64,000 nucleotides of DNA from contig JAGQYS010000005.1 of NCBI GenBank assembly GCA_020435965.1, positions 50,046 to 114,045 on the forward strand. The letters run 5' to 3'. The first letter of the stretch is position 1. Every line of letters begins with the position of its first letter. The stretch comes from Flavobacteriaceae bacterium (lineage in GTDB: Bacteria > Bacteroidota > Bacteroidia > Flavobacteriales > Flavobacteriaceae). Under the pieces are notes generated by a model. That model ran no database searches. It saw nothing but the letters and a program-made list of their open reading frames with translations, and was not told the DNA's origin. Below are positions 11,587-20,326 of this stretch, one piece after another. The translations under genes were made by a program, and so were the position numbers.

Positions 11587-11620
11587 CTCGCATAGTGCCT
11601 CAACATCATGATAAACTAAT

Positions 11621-12427
11621 ATGCTTAAAACGAAACTATTATATTTTTTTTCGCTTTCTTATTTTTGTTTGACTGTAGGAAATGCTCAATTAGGTTTTTC
11701 TCACGAAATAGGCGCTATCGTTGGACCTGTTGAATTTAGATCTGATTTTGGTCAACGTGAAAACGAACCTACCAATATAGGGAATTCAGGTATTGGAATT
11801 GGTATCGTGCACTATATAAATTTTGCTTATCGAGCTGACTGTAATTGTTACTCAACTGATACTTATTTTAATGATCACTTTAAGTTGAGAAGTGAAATTT
11901 CCTGGAACAAGACCATATTAGACCATCATGGCCAATGGGTTGACCCAAGTCTTACTAGTGATGCTGCTGAACGTTTAAGAGGTCATCATGGCGAGGCCAA
12001 TAATTTTGATATTGGTATGCAACTGGAATATTTCCCTTTAAGCATTAGAGATTTTCAGGGATTTGCATATAGGTTTGCTCCTTTTATTAGTCTTGGTGCT
12101 CATTTTACATCATTTAATCCTAAAGCTAGTACTGATTATGTAAATGCTTCTGGAACTAATGATGTTGGTAACATACTTGACCCAAACAACTTTTATCCTT
12201 ATTGGGAACCTGGCTCTGTAAATCCAGCTTCAGGAACCTCATGGTCTATGGTTACAAGTGTTGGAGTACGTTATAAATTGACAAAGTTATCTGATTTAAT
12301 GCTAGATATGAGATGGCAGCTTTATTTTGATGATTGGATTGATGGACTCAACCACCAGTTACCATCAAATAAATATAATGATTGGCTATTGTGGCTTAAC
12401 TTTGGTTATATCTATTATTTAGATTAA
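11621..12427 (+). CDS. Outer-membrane beta-barrel-like protein (THC0290_0291-like)
   Basis: The 268-residue protein has a signal peptide (cleavage after about GNAQ, residue 23). The mature part is rich in alternating aromatic and glycine beta-strands (GIGIGIVHYINFAYRADCNCY, FAPFISLGAHF, SMVTSVGVRYKLTKL) and ends in an aromatic strand (WLLWLNFGYIYYLD), as outer-membrane barrels do. From memory it resembles a flavobacterial family of unknown function labelled THC0290_0291; no function is known to me. The CNCY pair could form a disulfide. Its last 4 bases overlap the end of the convergent cystathionine gamma-synthase gene. Confidence 0.72.
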   Translation: MLKTKLLYFFSLSYFCLTVGNAQLGFSHEIGAIVGPVEFRSDFGQRENEPTNIGNSGIGIGIVHYINFAYRADCNCYSTDTYFNDHFKLRSEISWNKTILDHHGQWVDPSLTSDAAERLRGHHGEANNFDIGMQLEYFPLSIRDFQGFAYRFAPFISLGAHFTSFNPKASTDYVNASGTNDVGNILDPNNFYPYWEPGSVNPASGTSWSMVTSVGVRYKLTKLSDLMLDMRWQLYFDDWIDGLNHQLPSNKYNDWLLWLNFGYIYYLD

Positions 12428-13563
12428 CCTAATGCTTGTTTTAAGTCATTAATTAAGTCATCAATATCTTCAATTCCCACGCTTAATCTAATTAAAGAAT
12501 CAACAACTCCTGTTTTTTCGCGTTCCTCTTTAGGAATGCTTGCATGTGTCATACTGGCTGGATGACCTGATAAAGATTCAACACCTCCAAGAGATTCTGC
12601 CAAGGTGAATATTTTTAACTTCTCAACAATCTTAACTGAAGCATCATAATCATTCCCTTTTGTAGTAAAAGACAACATGCCTCCAAAATCATCCATTTGA
12701 GATTTGGCAATCTCATGATTTGGATGTGTTTCAAATCCTGGCCAATACACCTTTTCAATTTTTGGATGATTTGCTAAAAACTCAGCTACTGCTTTCCCGT
12801 TCTCACAATGTCTTTGCATTCTTACATGCAATGTTTTAATACCACGAAGCACTAAAAAACTATCTTGAGGACCACAAATAGCTCCACTTGCATTTTGTAT
12901 GAAATAGAGTCTGTCTGCCAATTCTTTATTTTTTACAACCAATGCTCCCATTACAACATCGCTATGGCCTCCAAGATATTTAGTGGCTGAATGCATTACA
13001 ATATCTGCTCCTAAATCTAATGGCTTTTGTAAGTAAGGTGTTGCAAAAGTGTTATCAACAGCTAGCAAGATATTGTGCTTTTTGGCAACTTTTGAAACCG
13101 CTTTAATATCAATGATATTAAGCATTGGGTTTGTTGGTGTTTCAACCCAAATTAGCTTAGTATTGTTATTTACATAGTTTTCAATTTTATCAGCATTTTC
13201 CATTCCAATGAAATGAAATTTTATTCCGAATGCTTCATATATCTTGGTAAATAATCTATAGGTTCCGCCATACAAATCATTGGTTGAAACTACCTCATCT
13301 CCAGGTTTCAATAATTTAATAATAGCATCAATAGCTGCAAGACCAGAACCGAAAGCCAAACCAAAATTTCCGTTTTCAATACTTGCGAAAGCGTTCTCTA
13401 AAGCATTTCGGGTTGGATTGTGAGTTCTTGAGTATTCATAACCTTTATGTCCTCCAGGTGTACTTTGAGCATAGGTTGACGTTTGGTAAATTGGAGGCAT
13501 TACTGCACCATAAGCTTTGTCATGTTCTTGACCTCCATGTATAGTTTTGGTATTGAATTTCAT
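12424..13563 (-). CDS. metB: Cystathionine gamma-synthase / Cys-Met metabolism PLP enzyme
   Basis: The PLP-dependent enzyme belongs to the Cys/Met metabolism family (379 residues, family-typical length). The PLP lysine is Lys195 in HSATKYLGGHSD, and the conserved YEYSRTHNPTR (42-52) and ETPTNP (141-146) motifs are present. It most likely joins an activated homoserine to cysteine to make cystathionine. A gamma- or beta-lyase in the same family cannot be excluded by reading. It has a well-formed promoter of its own and overlaps the convergent upstream-strand gene by 4 bases at the stop codons. Confidence 0.87.
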   Translation of the reverse strand: MKFNTKTIHGGQEHDKAYGAVMPPIYQTSTYAQSTPGGHKGYEYSRTHNPTRNALENAFASIENGNFGLAFGSGLAAIDAIIKLLKPGDEVVSTNDLYGGTYRLFTKIYEAFGIKFHFIGMENADKIENYVNNNTKLIWVETPTNPMLNIIDIKAVSKVAKKHNILLAVDNTFATPYLQKPLDLGADIVMHSATKYLGGHSDVVMGALVVKNKELADRLYFIQNASGAICGPQDSFLVLRGIKTLHVRMQRHCENGKAVAEFLANHPKIEKVYWPGFETHPNHEIAKSQMDDFGGMLSFTTKGNDYDASVKIVEKLKIFTLAESLGGVESLSGHPASMTHASIPKEEREKTGVVDSLIRLSVGIEDIDDLINDLKQALG

Positions 13564-13585
13564 CTGTAAAAAATTTATTTGACAA

Positions 13586-13615
13586 CAAATTTAGTTTTTA
13601 ATTCGTTGTATTCAA
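13586..13615 (-). promoter_or_regulatory. Bacteroidetes promoter for metB, TTG-N19-TAAATTTG
   Basis: On the minus strand TTG (13615-13613), a 19-base spacer and TAAATTTG (13593-13586) match both boxes and spacing of the Bacteroidetes promoter. It lies 22 bases upstream of the metB ATG. Confidence 0.72.
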
Positions 13616-13661
13616 ATGTATGCAATATCTTTATTCTATTGTTATCTTAAAATAAATTTTC

Positions 13662-14366
13662 ATGAAACAATTTATTAAGCTCTTTTTATGTTTAACCCTA
13701 TGTTTTTCTTGTGCTGTAACAGCTCCTATAATTTTTTCTGAAGTTAATGAACTATTCGAAAATAACGCTGTTGTTGAATTAAACATCCCTAAAGCTGAAG
13801 GCAATACCGAGCAGTCTGAAGCAATAAATAAAGTTATTACGAATCATATAGCAAATATGTTGGTATTTCTTGAAGAACCTTCAGACACGCTTCAACTTAA
13901 TTATGCCATAAACAAATTTGATTCAGAATTTAAACGATTTAAAGAAGAGTTTGAAGAAAGCGCAATGGTTTGGGATGCTAGTTTTGATGGAGAGGTTACG
14001 TATCAGTCCTCTGAACTCATCTCAATAGCCATAAATGGTTATGTGAACTCAGGAGGAGCACATGGCAACTCAAATGTTACATTTTTTAATTTTGATGCCT
14101 CTGGGAAACGTTTAAGTTTTAATGATATTTTTGAAAATCAAGACGCACTAACTTCATTGGTAAATTCTTATTTTGAAGCCGAAACAGAAGGAAGTAATAT
14201 TAACTATTTCTTTGGAGAAGAGTTTCACCTTCCGGCAAATATTGGATTTAATGATGAAGGTGTCATCTTTTTTTACAATGTCTACGAAATAGCATCTTAT
14301 GCTGATGGCATTACAGAATTCACCATTCCTTTTGATGAAATTGATTCATATTTAAAACTATATTAA
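13662..14366 (+). CDS. DUF4163/DUF3298-type lipoprotein
   Basis: The 234-residue lipoprotein has the lipobox LCFSC, acylated at about Cys17. The N-terminal half matches the DUF4163 pattern (long helix and strand around VVELNIPKAEGNTEQSEAINKVI). The C-terminal half carries DUF3298 hallmarks: the NGYVNSGGAHGNSN motif and a late FTIPFDEIDSYLK strand. Proteins of this RsiV/PdaC-like superfamily bind glycans or lysozyme in some Firmicutes. That role is not shown here. Its end overlaps the convergent antiporter gene by 4 bases. Confidence 0.82.
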   Translation: MKQFIKLFLCLTLCFSCAVTAPIIFSEVNELFENNAVVELNIPKAEGNTEQSEAINKVITNHIANMLVFLEEPSDTLQLNYAINKFDSEFKRFKEEFEESAMVWDASFDGEVTYQSSELISIAINGYVNSGGAHGNSNVTFFNFDASGKRLSFNDIFENQDALTSLVNSYFEAETEGSNINYFFGEEFHLPANIGFNDEGVIFFYNVYEIASYADGITEFTIPFDEIDSYLKLY

Positions 14367-15610
14367 TCTAAATTTTTTGTGAATTTTTTTACTACAGCTT
14401 CTACGGTTAGGCCTTGTCCAATGATTGAAAAGAGAACAATAATGTAGGTAACTACTAAAAACAACTCTCTATGCATGGATTCGGTTAAACTAAGTGCAAG
14501 TGCAATTGAAATGCCACCTCGTAATCCTCCCCAAGTCATTATTAAGTTTGTGTTTGGCACAAACTCCAATCGTTTTGCAAAGAATTTTATTGGAAACCAT
14601 AATGATAAATAACGACATAAAAGCACCAATGGAACTGCTATTAGTCCAGCAATAATGTAATCTGTTTCAAAGGTTAGTATGAGCATCTCCATACCTATTA
14701 GTACAAACAGAATAGTATTTAAAAAGACATCTATCAATTCCCAGAATTTATCTACATACATTTCTGTTATTTCAGACATAGCAGCATTTCTAACCGTATC
14801 ATTACCTACAAATAATCCGGTTGTAACCATAGCTAAAGGAGCAGATAAATGAAATTGATGGGCAATTAAAGTTCCTCCCATTACAGCAGCTAATGTTATG
14901 ATAACTTCAACCTCATAATCATCAATAGATTTCATTAACCTATATGTAATCCATCCTAAAATAAGACCAAGAACAATGCCTCCAATTACTTCAACGCCAA
15001 ATAACTCTACAATATGCATTGGTTCAACATTTCCAGTTGGTGAAGATGCTATTGAAAAAATGGTTAAGAACACGACTACGCCAACACCATCATTAAAAAG
15101 AGATTCTCCTACTATTTTGGTTTCCAGTTTTTTGGGAGCACCAGCTTTTTTCAAAATTCCTAAAACTGCAATTGGGTCTGTTGGTGAAATTAAAGCACCA
15201 AATAACAAACAATAAATAAATTTGATTTCAAAACCAATGACTTGAAGCAGGTAAAACATTCCTATTCCAACCAAAAAAGTCGAAACTAAAACACCAGCTG
15301 TTGCAAATACTAAAACTGGCCAACGCTGTACTTTTAATTGCGCAAAATTAGTATGTAACGCACCTGCAAAGAGCAAAAAACTAAGCATCACATCCAGTAA
15401 AACCGTTTTAAAATCTATTTGAGTTATTAACTCTTTTTCTCTTAAAAGTAGAGTATCATCAAATTGTCCAATGATGACAACTATAAGTGTAAACACAATA
15501 GTTATAATCATTAACCCAATAGTTAAAGGCATCTTTAAAAAACGTTCGTTAATGTACCCAAAGACAGCGGAAAGAATAATTAAAGCAGTTGCTATTGTAA
15601 AGTAATCCAT
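14363..15610 (-). CDS. CPA1-family Na+/H+ antiporter
   Basis: The 415-residue integral membrane protein has about eleven or twelve hydrophobic segments. CPA1/NhaP-type signatures are visible: ALISPTDPIAVLGILKK, ESLFNDGVGVVVF (the ion-binding aspartate region) and TWGGLRGGISIALALS. It exchanges cytoplasmic Na+ (or K+) for protons, consistent with a marine lifestyle. No C-terminal regulatory domain follows the membrane part. The DinB-like gene just upstream on the same strand ends 4 bases before its start, so the two are probably cotranscribed. Confidence 0.9.
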   Translation of the reverse strand: MDYFTIATALIILSAVFGYINERFLKMPLTIGLMIITIVFTLIVVIIGQFDDTLLLREKELITQIDFKTVLLDVMLSFLLFAGALHTNFAQLKVQRWPVLVFATAGVLVSTFLVGIGMFYLLQVIGFEIKFIYCLLFGALISPTDPIAVLGILKKAGAPKKLETKIVGESLFNDGVGVVVFLTIFSIASSPTGNVEPMHIVELFGVEVIGGIVLGLILGWITYRLMKSIDDYEVEVIITLAAVMGGTLIAHQFHLSAPLAMVTTGLFVGNDTVRNAAMSEITEMYVDKFWELIDVFLNTILFVLIGMEMLILTFETDYIIAGLIAVPLVLLCRYLSLWFPIKFFAKRLEFVPNTNLIMTWGGLRGGISIALALSLTESMHRELFLVVTYIIVLFSIIGQGLTVEAVVKKFTKNLD

Positions 15611-15614
15611 GTTT

Positions 15615-16070
15615 TTAAATCGATTTTTTAAGGGCTAAAATATAACCTAAGTGAATACCTTCATGAAAGTTGTTAAACTCTAAGGCTTGCTCAACATTGG
15701 TTAAAGTACTTTTTGTACTTACTGTGTATTCAGTATAGTTTTTGAAAAGACCATTGTAATAGTCATCTTGCGTTTTCTCTAAGGTTGAAAAAAGCAAGGT
15801 TCTAATTTCATTAACTTCATCTTGATTTACCTCATGTTCGGCTTTTGTACCTTTTCGGTATTTGGCAACCATTTCATCCGAGACTAACATTGGCAGTTGT
15901 GAATTACCATAAACCAATAATTGCTGAGTCACGACTACATGAGCAATGTTCCAAATCAGGTTATTGTTGAAGCCATCAGGAATTTTATTCAATTCGTCTA
16001 GACTAAACTGGTTTAAAAATCCTTCAAGAATGTTTCTGTTTTTAAGACAAATATCAAAAGTCCAATTCAT
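15615..16070 (-). CDS. DinB/YfiT-superfamily protein
   Basis: The 151-residue, four-helix-bundle type protein has the histidines expected of the DinB/YfiT metal site: one in WNIAHVVVTQQLL and two in FHEGIHLGYI near the C terminus. Family members are small metal-binding proteins, some acting as thiol-dependent transferases, and many have no known role. It precedes the antiporter gene with a 4-base gap, which suggests cotranscription but gives no clear functional link. Confidence 0.82.
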   Translation of the reverse strand: MNWTFDICLKNRNILEGFLNQFSLDELNKIPDGFNNNLIWNIAHVVVTQQLLVYGNSQLPMLVSDEMVAKYRKGTKAEHEVNQDEVNEIRTLLFSTLEKTQDDYYNGLFKNYTEYTVSTKSTLTNVEQALEFNNFHEGIHLGYILALKKSI

Positions 16071-16156
16071 AAAGCAAGGTTTTTGTAGATTGTAAAATTA
16101 AAAATAAGATTTCGTTTTTGTTTATAATTCAATATTTTTAGAAAATAATAAAAGCG

Positions 16157-16504
16157 ATGAACAAAGTATATTACCTAAAAACATGCAATACGTGTATGCG
16201 TATTTTAAAAGAGCTGAATCTTTCTTCAGATTTTGTATTGCAAGATATAAAAGAAAATCCTCTAACTGTAAAGCAAGTAGAAGAATTACATAAACTTTCT
16301 GGCAGTTATGAAGCCCTTTTTAGTAAGCGAGCAAAACTTTACAAAGAAATGGACTTGAAAAATGCAAACCTACAAGAACGCGACTACAAACATTACATTT
16401 TAGAGCATTATACGTTTTTACAACGACCAGTAATAGTAATTGGAAATTCTATTTTTATTGGAAACAGCAAAAAAGTTGTAGAAGCTGCAAAGCAAATGTT
16501 GTAA
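16157..16504 (+). CDS. ArsC/Spx-family thioredoxin-fold protein
   Basis: The 115-residue protein opens with MNKVYYLKTCNTCMRILKEL, giving a CxxC pair (Cys10, Cys13) at the position of the ArsC/Spx active site. The rest follows the ArsC family layout, including LFSKRAKLYKEM and a C-terminal RPVIVIGNSIFIG strand. The spacing after the CxxC and lack of ars neighbours argue for an Spx/YffB-like redox protein rather than a dedicated arsenate reductase. Confidence 0.82.
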   Translation: MNKVYYLKTCNTCMRILKELNLSSDFVLQDIKENPLTVKQVEELHKLSGSYEALFSKRAKLYKEMDLKNANLQERDYKHYILEHYTFLQRPVIVIGNSIFIGNSKKVVEAAKQML

Positions 16505-16601
16505 AAGATATTTATTCTTATTTAAAGAATTAAGTAAGGAAGAGCCTTTTAATCTGACTTAAATTCTTTAGATTGAAACATACAACCATTAGATAAGTTT
16601 A

Positions 16602-17747
16602 ATGAGCCAATATTCTGCTAAAGTTTATAACACTGTAGATGCTATTCCTGCTCAGGATTGGTCATCATTAAACACCCAAAACAACACCTATTTTAGTTCA
16701 GATTTTTTGAGCGCTTTTGAAACTTCTAATCCAAAAATAACATTCAAGTATATTGTTATTTATGACAAATTAAATGCTGTTGGTTTGGCTAATATTCAAA
16801 TTATCAGTTTAAGCATTGATGTTATTTTAAAGAACATTAAAATTTCAAATACAGCAAAAAGCATATTCCGTTTTTTTCTTTGTAATTACCCTCTAAAAAT
16901 AATGTTTTGTGGCAATGTGTTTTTAAGTGGCGAACATGGTATCATTCTTAACCAAGACATAGACAAAAAAAAGGCTTTCTTAGTGATATCAAAAGCCATA
17001 AAAGACTTGTCTTCATTAAAAGAAAACAGACCACTTCATGCTGTTTTTGTAAAAGACTTTTATCAAGAATCACTTCATATTACAGATCATTTGTTGGATT
17101 ATAATTATATGAAAATGCCAGTGGAACCTAACATGATTTTTAAACTAAATTCTAAATGGAAAACCTTTGAAGATTATACAGATGATTTAAAGTCAAAATA
17201 CAGAGTGAAGGTTAATAAAGCTGATAAAACCAGTTTTAGCCTAACAGCTAAATTATTTAATGAGGACGATTTTAAAGTATATAAAGATGAACTACAACAG
17301 TTGTATGAAAACACCATATCTAATGCTGATTTTAATGCCCAAGTTTTAAACCTGAACACTTACATAAAACTTAGGGCTTTGTATAAAGACAATTTTATTG
17401 TGAAAGCTTATTTTTATGAAGACAAATTGGTTGGTTTTCTATCTGCATTAGACAATAATAACCATTTAGATGCTCATTTTATAGGTTTGGATTATGAGTT
17501 AAATAAAACCAATGCTATTTACCCTAGAATTTTAAACGATTATGTAAGACTCGGAATTGAAAGACAAGTATCTCAAATTAATTTTGGACGTACAGCATCT
17601 GAAATAAAAAGTACCATTGGAGCAATACCAGAAAATTTGGTTTGTTATACAAGACATAGACATAATGTTATCAATAAACTACTAAAACCTTTTATAGGTC
17701 AAGTAAAAATTAAAGATTTTAAACAACACGAACCTTTTAAGACATAA
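16602..17747 (+). CDS. FemAB/GNAT-like acyltransferase
   Basis: The 381-residue cytosolic protein resembles the double-GNAT FemAB/COG3146 type. The C-terminal half carries GNAT-like strands (NFIVKAYFYEDKLVGFLSAL, HLDAHFIGLDYELNKTNAIYPRIL) followed by a helix-strand pair (QINFGRTASEIKSTIGA). No acetyl-CoA loop can be assigned with certainty, so the acyl donor and acceptor are unknown. Candidates include a peptidoglycan or surface-glycan modification enzyme. It ends at a strong bidirectional terminator. Confidence 0.65.
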   Translation: MSQYSAKVYNTVDAIPAQDWSSLNTQNNTYFSSDFLSAFETSNPKITFKYIVIYDKLNAVGLANIQIISLSIDVILKNIKISNTAKSIFRFFLCNYPLKIMFCGNVFLSGEHGIILNQDIDKKKAFLVISKAIKDLSSLKENRPLHAVFVKDFYQESLHITDHLLDYNYMKMPVEPNMIFKLNSKWKTFEDYTDDLKSKYRVKVNKADKTSFSLTAKLFNEDDFKVYKDELQQLYENTISNADFNAQVLNLNTYIKLRALYKDNFIVKAYFYEDKLVGFLSALDNNNHLDAHFIGLDYELNKTNAIYPRILNDYVRLGIERQVSQINFGRTASEIKSTIGAIPENLVCYTRHRHNVINKLLKPFIGQVKIKDFKQHEPFKT

Positions 17748-17780
17748 AAAAGAGGCTTAAAAGCCTCTTTAATTTTTTTA
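17746..17780. terminator. Bidirectional terminator
   Basis: The 10-bp stem AAAGAGGCTT (17749-17758) / AAGCCTCTTT (17761-17770) is flanked by A and T tracts. It lies between the convergent GNAT-like and DUF1761 genes. Confidence 0.85.
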
Positions 17781-17789
17781 AAATTCAAG

Positions 17790-18233
17790 CTATGTCCAAG
17801 CATTTATCAATCCAGTCATTAAAGCAAAGGTCAAAGCCCAATATCCTACGTTAATTAAAACGTACTTTGCAGATTTCATTTCAAATAAAGCGTTGGTTGC
17901 AAATACAGGTAAAACAATTGCTATAGTAACTAAAGCGCCATGAAAAGCACCATGCTTAAAGGTCATGAAATCTCCTCCAGGTCCATGTGCTTCACCTGGA
18001 GCACCACCAAACATCACTTGTCCCCAAAGAAAAAATGCTGCTAAAAAGGCAAAAATAACAGCCAATCCATAGGTTTTTCCTGGATTCATGCTTTTTGCTT
18101 TCTCTTCGGTCATGCCAGTTTCTTTCATCCAAGCAGTACCGAAAACTTTTGGATGATACCAGATAAATCCAGTGAAAAGCGGAATGATTGCCGCAACAAT
18201 CAAAGCCACAAAATTAATGTCCATTCCTTCCAT
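17790..18233 (-). CDS. DUF1761 membrane protein
   Basis: The 147-residue protein has four hydrophobic segments (about 6-24, 52-70, 92-112, 120-140). It carries the DUF1761 signature IWYHPKVFGTAWMKETGM after the first segment. No function is known for the family. A second ATG three codons downstream (MDINFV) could be the true start. It is separated by 59 bases from the thioesterase gene upstream on the same strand. Confidence 0.82.
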   Translation of the reverse strand: MEGMDINFVALIVAAIIPLFTGFIWYHPKVFGTAWMKETGMTEEKAKSMNPGKTYGLAVIFAFLAAFFLWGQVMFGGAPGEAHGPGGDFMTFKHGAFHGALVTIAIVLPVFATNALFEMKSAKYVLINVGYWALTFALMTGLINAWT

Positions 18234-18292
18234 AATTTTACTTATTAAGTTAGTTTTATAGTAACAATTTAAGGAAAAAATGCTTTGCTTGT

Positions 18293-18772
18293 TTATTCGA
18301 TTAAATCTTTTGGTCGTATTGCAGTCTTTTTTAAATCTTCTTTTGTGAGATACTTAAAGTTTTGAGAACGAGGAAATTCCTGTATCTTACGCAATAAAAA
18401 TTCTGGCACCTTACCTAATTTTCGCGTCTTCAAATTCATCCAAGAAAAGAGCATTTCTGCATAGGCCAAATTTTTACCTTCATCATTGTAGAAGTTGTGT
18501 TCAATTTTTATAAAACGTCCATCTTCACTATGTTCTGTTACTTCTAAACTCACACGAATATTATCATCAAGTCCAATTTCTTTAAAGTAATGCACGTGTT
18601 CGTAAAACACTATAGGACCTAAACCTAAATCATTAATTACATCCAAACTTAAGCCATGGCTAGTCAAAAATGCCATCCTTGTATGACTCATAAATTCAAT
18701 ATAAGTTGAATTTCCTAAATGTTTGTTGGCGTCAATATCATTCCATCTAATTTCAAATTCTTTTAAAAACAT
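18293..18772 (-). CDS. Hotdog-fold acyl-CoA thioesterase
   Basis: The 159-residue protein of the 4HBT/YbgC type has the N-terminal catalytic-aspartate motif RWNDIDANKHLGNSTYIEFM (Asp12 or Asp14). The hotdog strands follow (DDNIRVSLEVTEH, RFIKIEHNFYND, NLAYAEMLFSWMNL). It would hydrolyse an acyl-CoA, with substrate not predictable from the sequence. Confidence 0.83.
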   Translation of the reverse strand: MFLKEFEIRWNDIDANKHLGNSTYIEFMSHTRMAFLTSHGLSLDVINDLGLGPIVFYEHVHYFKEIGLDDNIRVSLEVTEHSEDGRFIKIEHNFYNDEGKNLAYAEMLFSWMNLKTRKLGKVPEFLLRKIQEFPRSQNFKYLTKEDLKKTAIRPKDLIE

Positions 18773-18852
18773 AGTTTAAATTTAAAAAGGTAAAGTTAAT
18801 CTTTTAGAAATCTTAGTCTAAAGAATGGCAAGTATAAATTAAGTGTTTTAAC

Positions 18853-18860
18853 TATCTTTG
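18853..18860 (+). promoter_or_regulatory. -7 element upstream of yicC-gmk-nadD
   Basis: TATCTTTG is an exact TANNTTTG match, 20 bases before the yicC ATG. No -33 TTG was found at 17-23 bases upstream. Confidence 0.5.
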
Positions 18861-18880
18861 TACAACTTTAAAATTCAGAG

Positions 18881-19738
18881 ATGATACAATCAATGACAGG
18901 TTATGGTAAATCTGTTCTTCAGCTACCAACAAAGAAAATTTCAATTGAATTAAAATCACTTAACAGTAAGAATCTAGATTTAAACGCGAGAATGCCTTCC
19001 ATGTATCGAGAAAAAGAACTTGCTATACGATCATTAATCGCTTCAAAACTAGTAAGAGGAAAAATTGACTTTTCATTATTTGTTGAAATTACAGGAGAAG
19101 AAACCTCTTCAACAGTCAACCAACCGGTTGTTAAAAAATATATGGAACAATTACGTAATGTAGTTGCTGCTCCAGAAACTGAATTGTTGAAAATGGCAAT
19201 AAAAATGCCTGATGCTTTAAATACAGAGCGTGATGAAATTGATGAAAATGAATGGCAGTTAATTCAAACAGAAATAGATAATACCTTGGATAAAATTCAA
19301 GCGTTCAGATATCAAGAAGGCAAAGCTTTAGAAAAAGACTTTGAACTAAGAATCAGAAACATAGATAATTTGCTTCAAGAGGTTATAAAAATTGATCCAG
19401 ATAGAATTGAAGGTGTCAGAGCACGTTTAGAAAAAGGCATTGCTGAAATTAAAGAACGTGTTGATGAAAACAGATTTGAGCAGGAACTGGTTTACTATAT
19501 TGAGAAATATGACATTACTGAAGAAAAAGTAAGACTTCACAATCATCTAGAATATTTTATTAAATCTCTAAATTCAGCAGATTCCAATGGCAAGAAATTA
19601 GGCTTTATTGGTCAAGAAATTGGACGCGAAATAAACACCATTGGCTCCAAAGCTAACTATGCACCAATGCAAAAATTAGTGGTTCAAATGAAGGACGAAT
19701 TGGAAAAAGTAAAAGAACAATTATTAAACGTACTTTAA
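18881..19738 (+). CDS. yicC: YicC-family endoribonuclease
   Basis: The 285-residue protein begins with the family's MIQSMTGYGKS and ends with SKANYAPMQKLVVQMKDELEKVKEQLLNVL, with a central helical region (about 150-230). YicC proteins are endoribonucleases implicated in small-RNA turnover in E. coli. The stop codon directly abuts the gmk ATG (TAAATG), giving a tightly coupled yicC-gmk-nadD operon. The yicC-gmk neighbourhood is common across bacteria. Confidence 0.92.
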   Translation: MIQSMTGYGKSVLQLPTKKISIELKSLNSKNLDLNARMPSMYREKELAIRSLIASKLVRGKIDFSLFVEITGEETSSTVNQPVVKKYMEQLRNVVAAPETELLKMAIKMPDALNTERDEIDENEWQLIQTEIDNTLDKIQAFRYQEGKALEKDFELRIRNIDNLLQEVIKIDPDRIEGVRARLEKGIAEIKERVDENRFEQELVYYIEKYDITEEKVRLHNHLEYFIKSLNSADSNGKKLGFIGQEIGREINTIGSKANYAPMQKLVVQMKDELEKVKEQLLNVL

Positions 19739-20326
19739 ATGGAGGAAGGTAAACTTATAGTATTTTCAGCGCCTTCTGGATCAGGCAAAACAACCATTGT
19801 TAGGCATTTGCTCAAGCAAGAAGAATTAAATTTGGAGTTTTCCATTTCTGCAACTTCAAGAGAGAAAAGAGGTGAAGAAGTTAATGGAAAAGACTATTAT
19901 TTTCTATCAGCCAAAGAGTTTAAAACAAAAATTAAAAACGAAGCGTTTTTAGAATGGGAAGAAGTATATCGTGACAATTTTTATGGCACTTTAAAAACCG
20001 AAGTTGAACGAATTTGGGCTTTGGGAAAGCACGTTATTTTTGATATTGATGTGTCTGGAGGTTTACGTATAAAACGAAAATTCCCTGAACAAACCTTAGC
20101 TGTTTTTGTAAAACCACCAAGTATTGACGAGCTTAAAATACGCCTTAAAAAACGTAAAACAGAAAGTGCCGATAAAATAAACATGCGCATTGCCAAAGCT
20201 TCAGCAGAATTAGCAACTGCACCATTATTTGATGTGGTGATTGAAAACGATAATTTAGATAAAGCACTTAAAGAAGCATATACTTTAGTAAGTGATTTTA
20301 TAAATGAAACTTCTGATTGCGAATGA
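19739..20326 (+). CDS. gmk: Guanylate kinase
   Basis: The enzyme phosphorylates GMP to GDP with ATP. It is 195 residues long, with the P-loop APSGSGKTT at 11-19 and the GMP-binding region SATSREKRGEEVNGKDYYFLS (about 37-57). The VIFDIDVSGGLRIKR core strand and lid RLKKRKTES follow. The start is fixed by the upstream stop, which directly abuts it. The terminal TGA overlaps the nadD ATG (ATGA). Confidence 0.95.
   Translation: MEEGKLIVFSAPSGSGKTTIVRHLLKQEELNLEFSISATSREKRGEEVNGKDYYFLSAKEFKTKIKNEAFLEWEEVYRDNFYGTLKTEVERIWALGKHVIFDIDVSGGLRIKRKFPEQTLAVFVKPPSIDELKIRLKKRKTESADKINMRIAKASAELATAPLFDVVIENDNLDKALKEAYTLVSDFINETSDCE

Noticed and set aside
16157..16504. Calling the ArsC-fold gene an arsenate reductase.
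   Set aside because: No arsR, arsB or acr3 neighbour is present, and the CxxC arrangement fits Spx/YffB-like proteins equally well.
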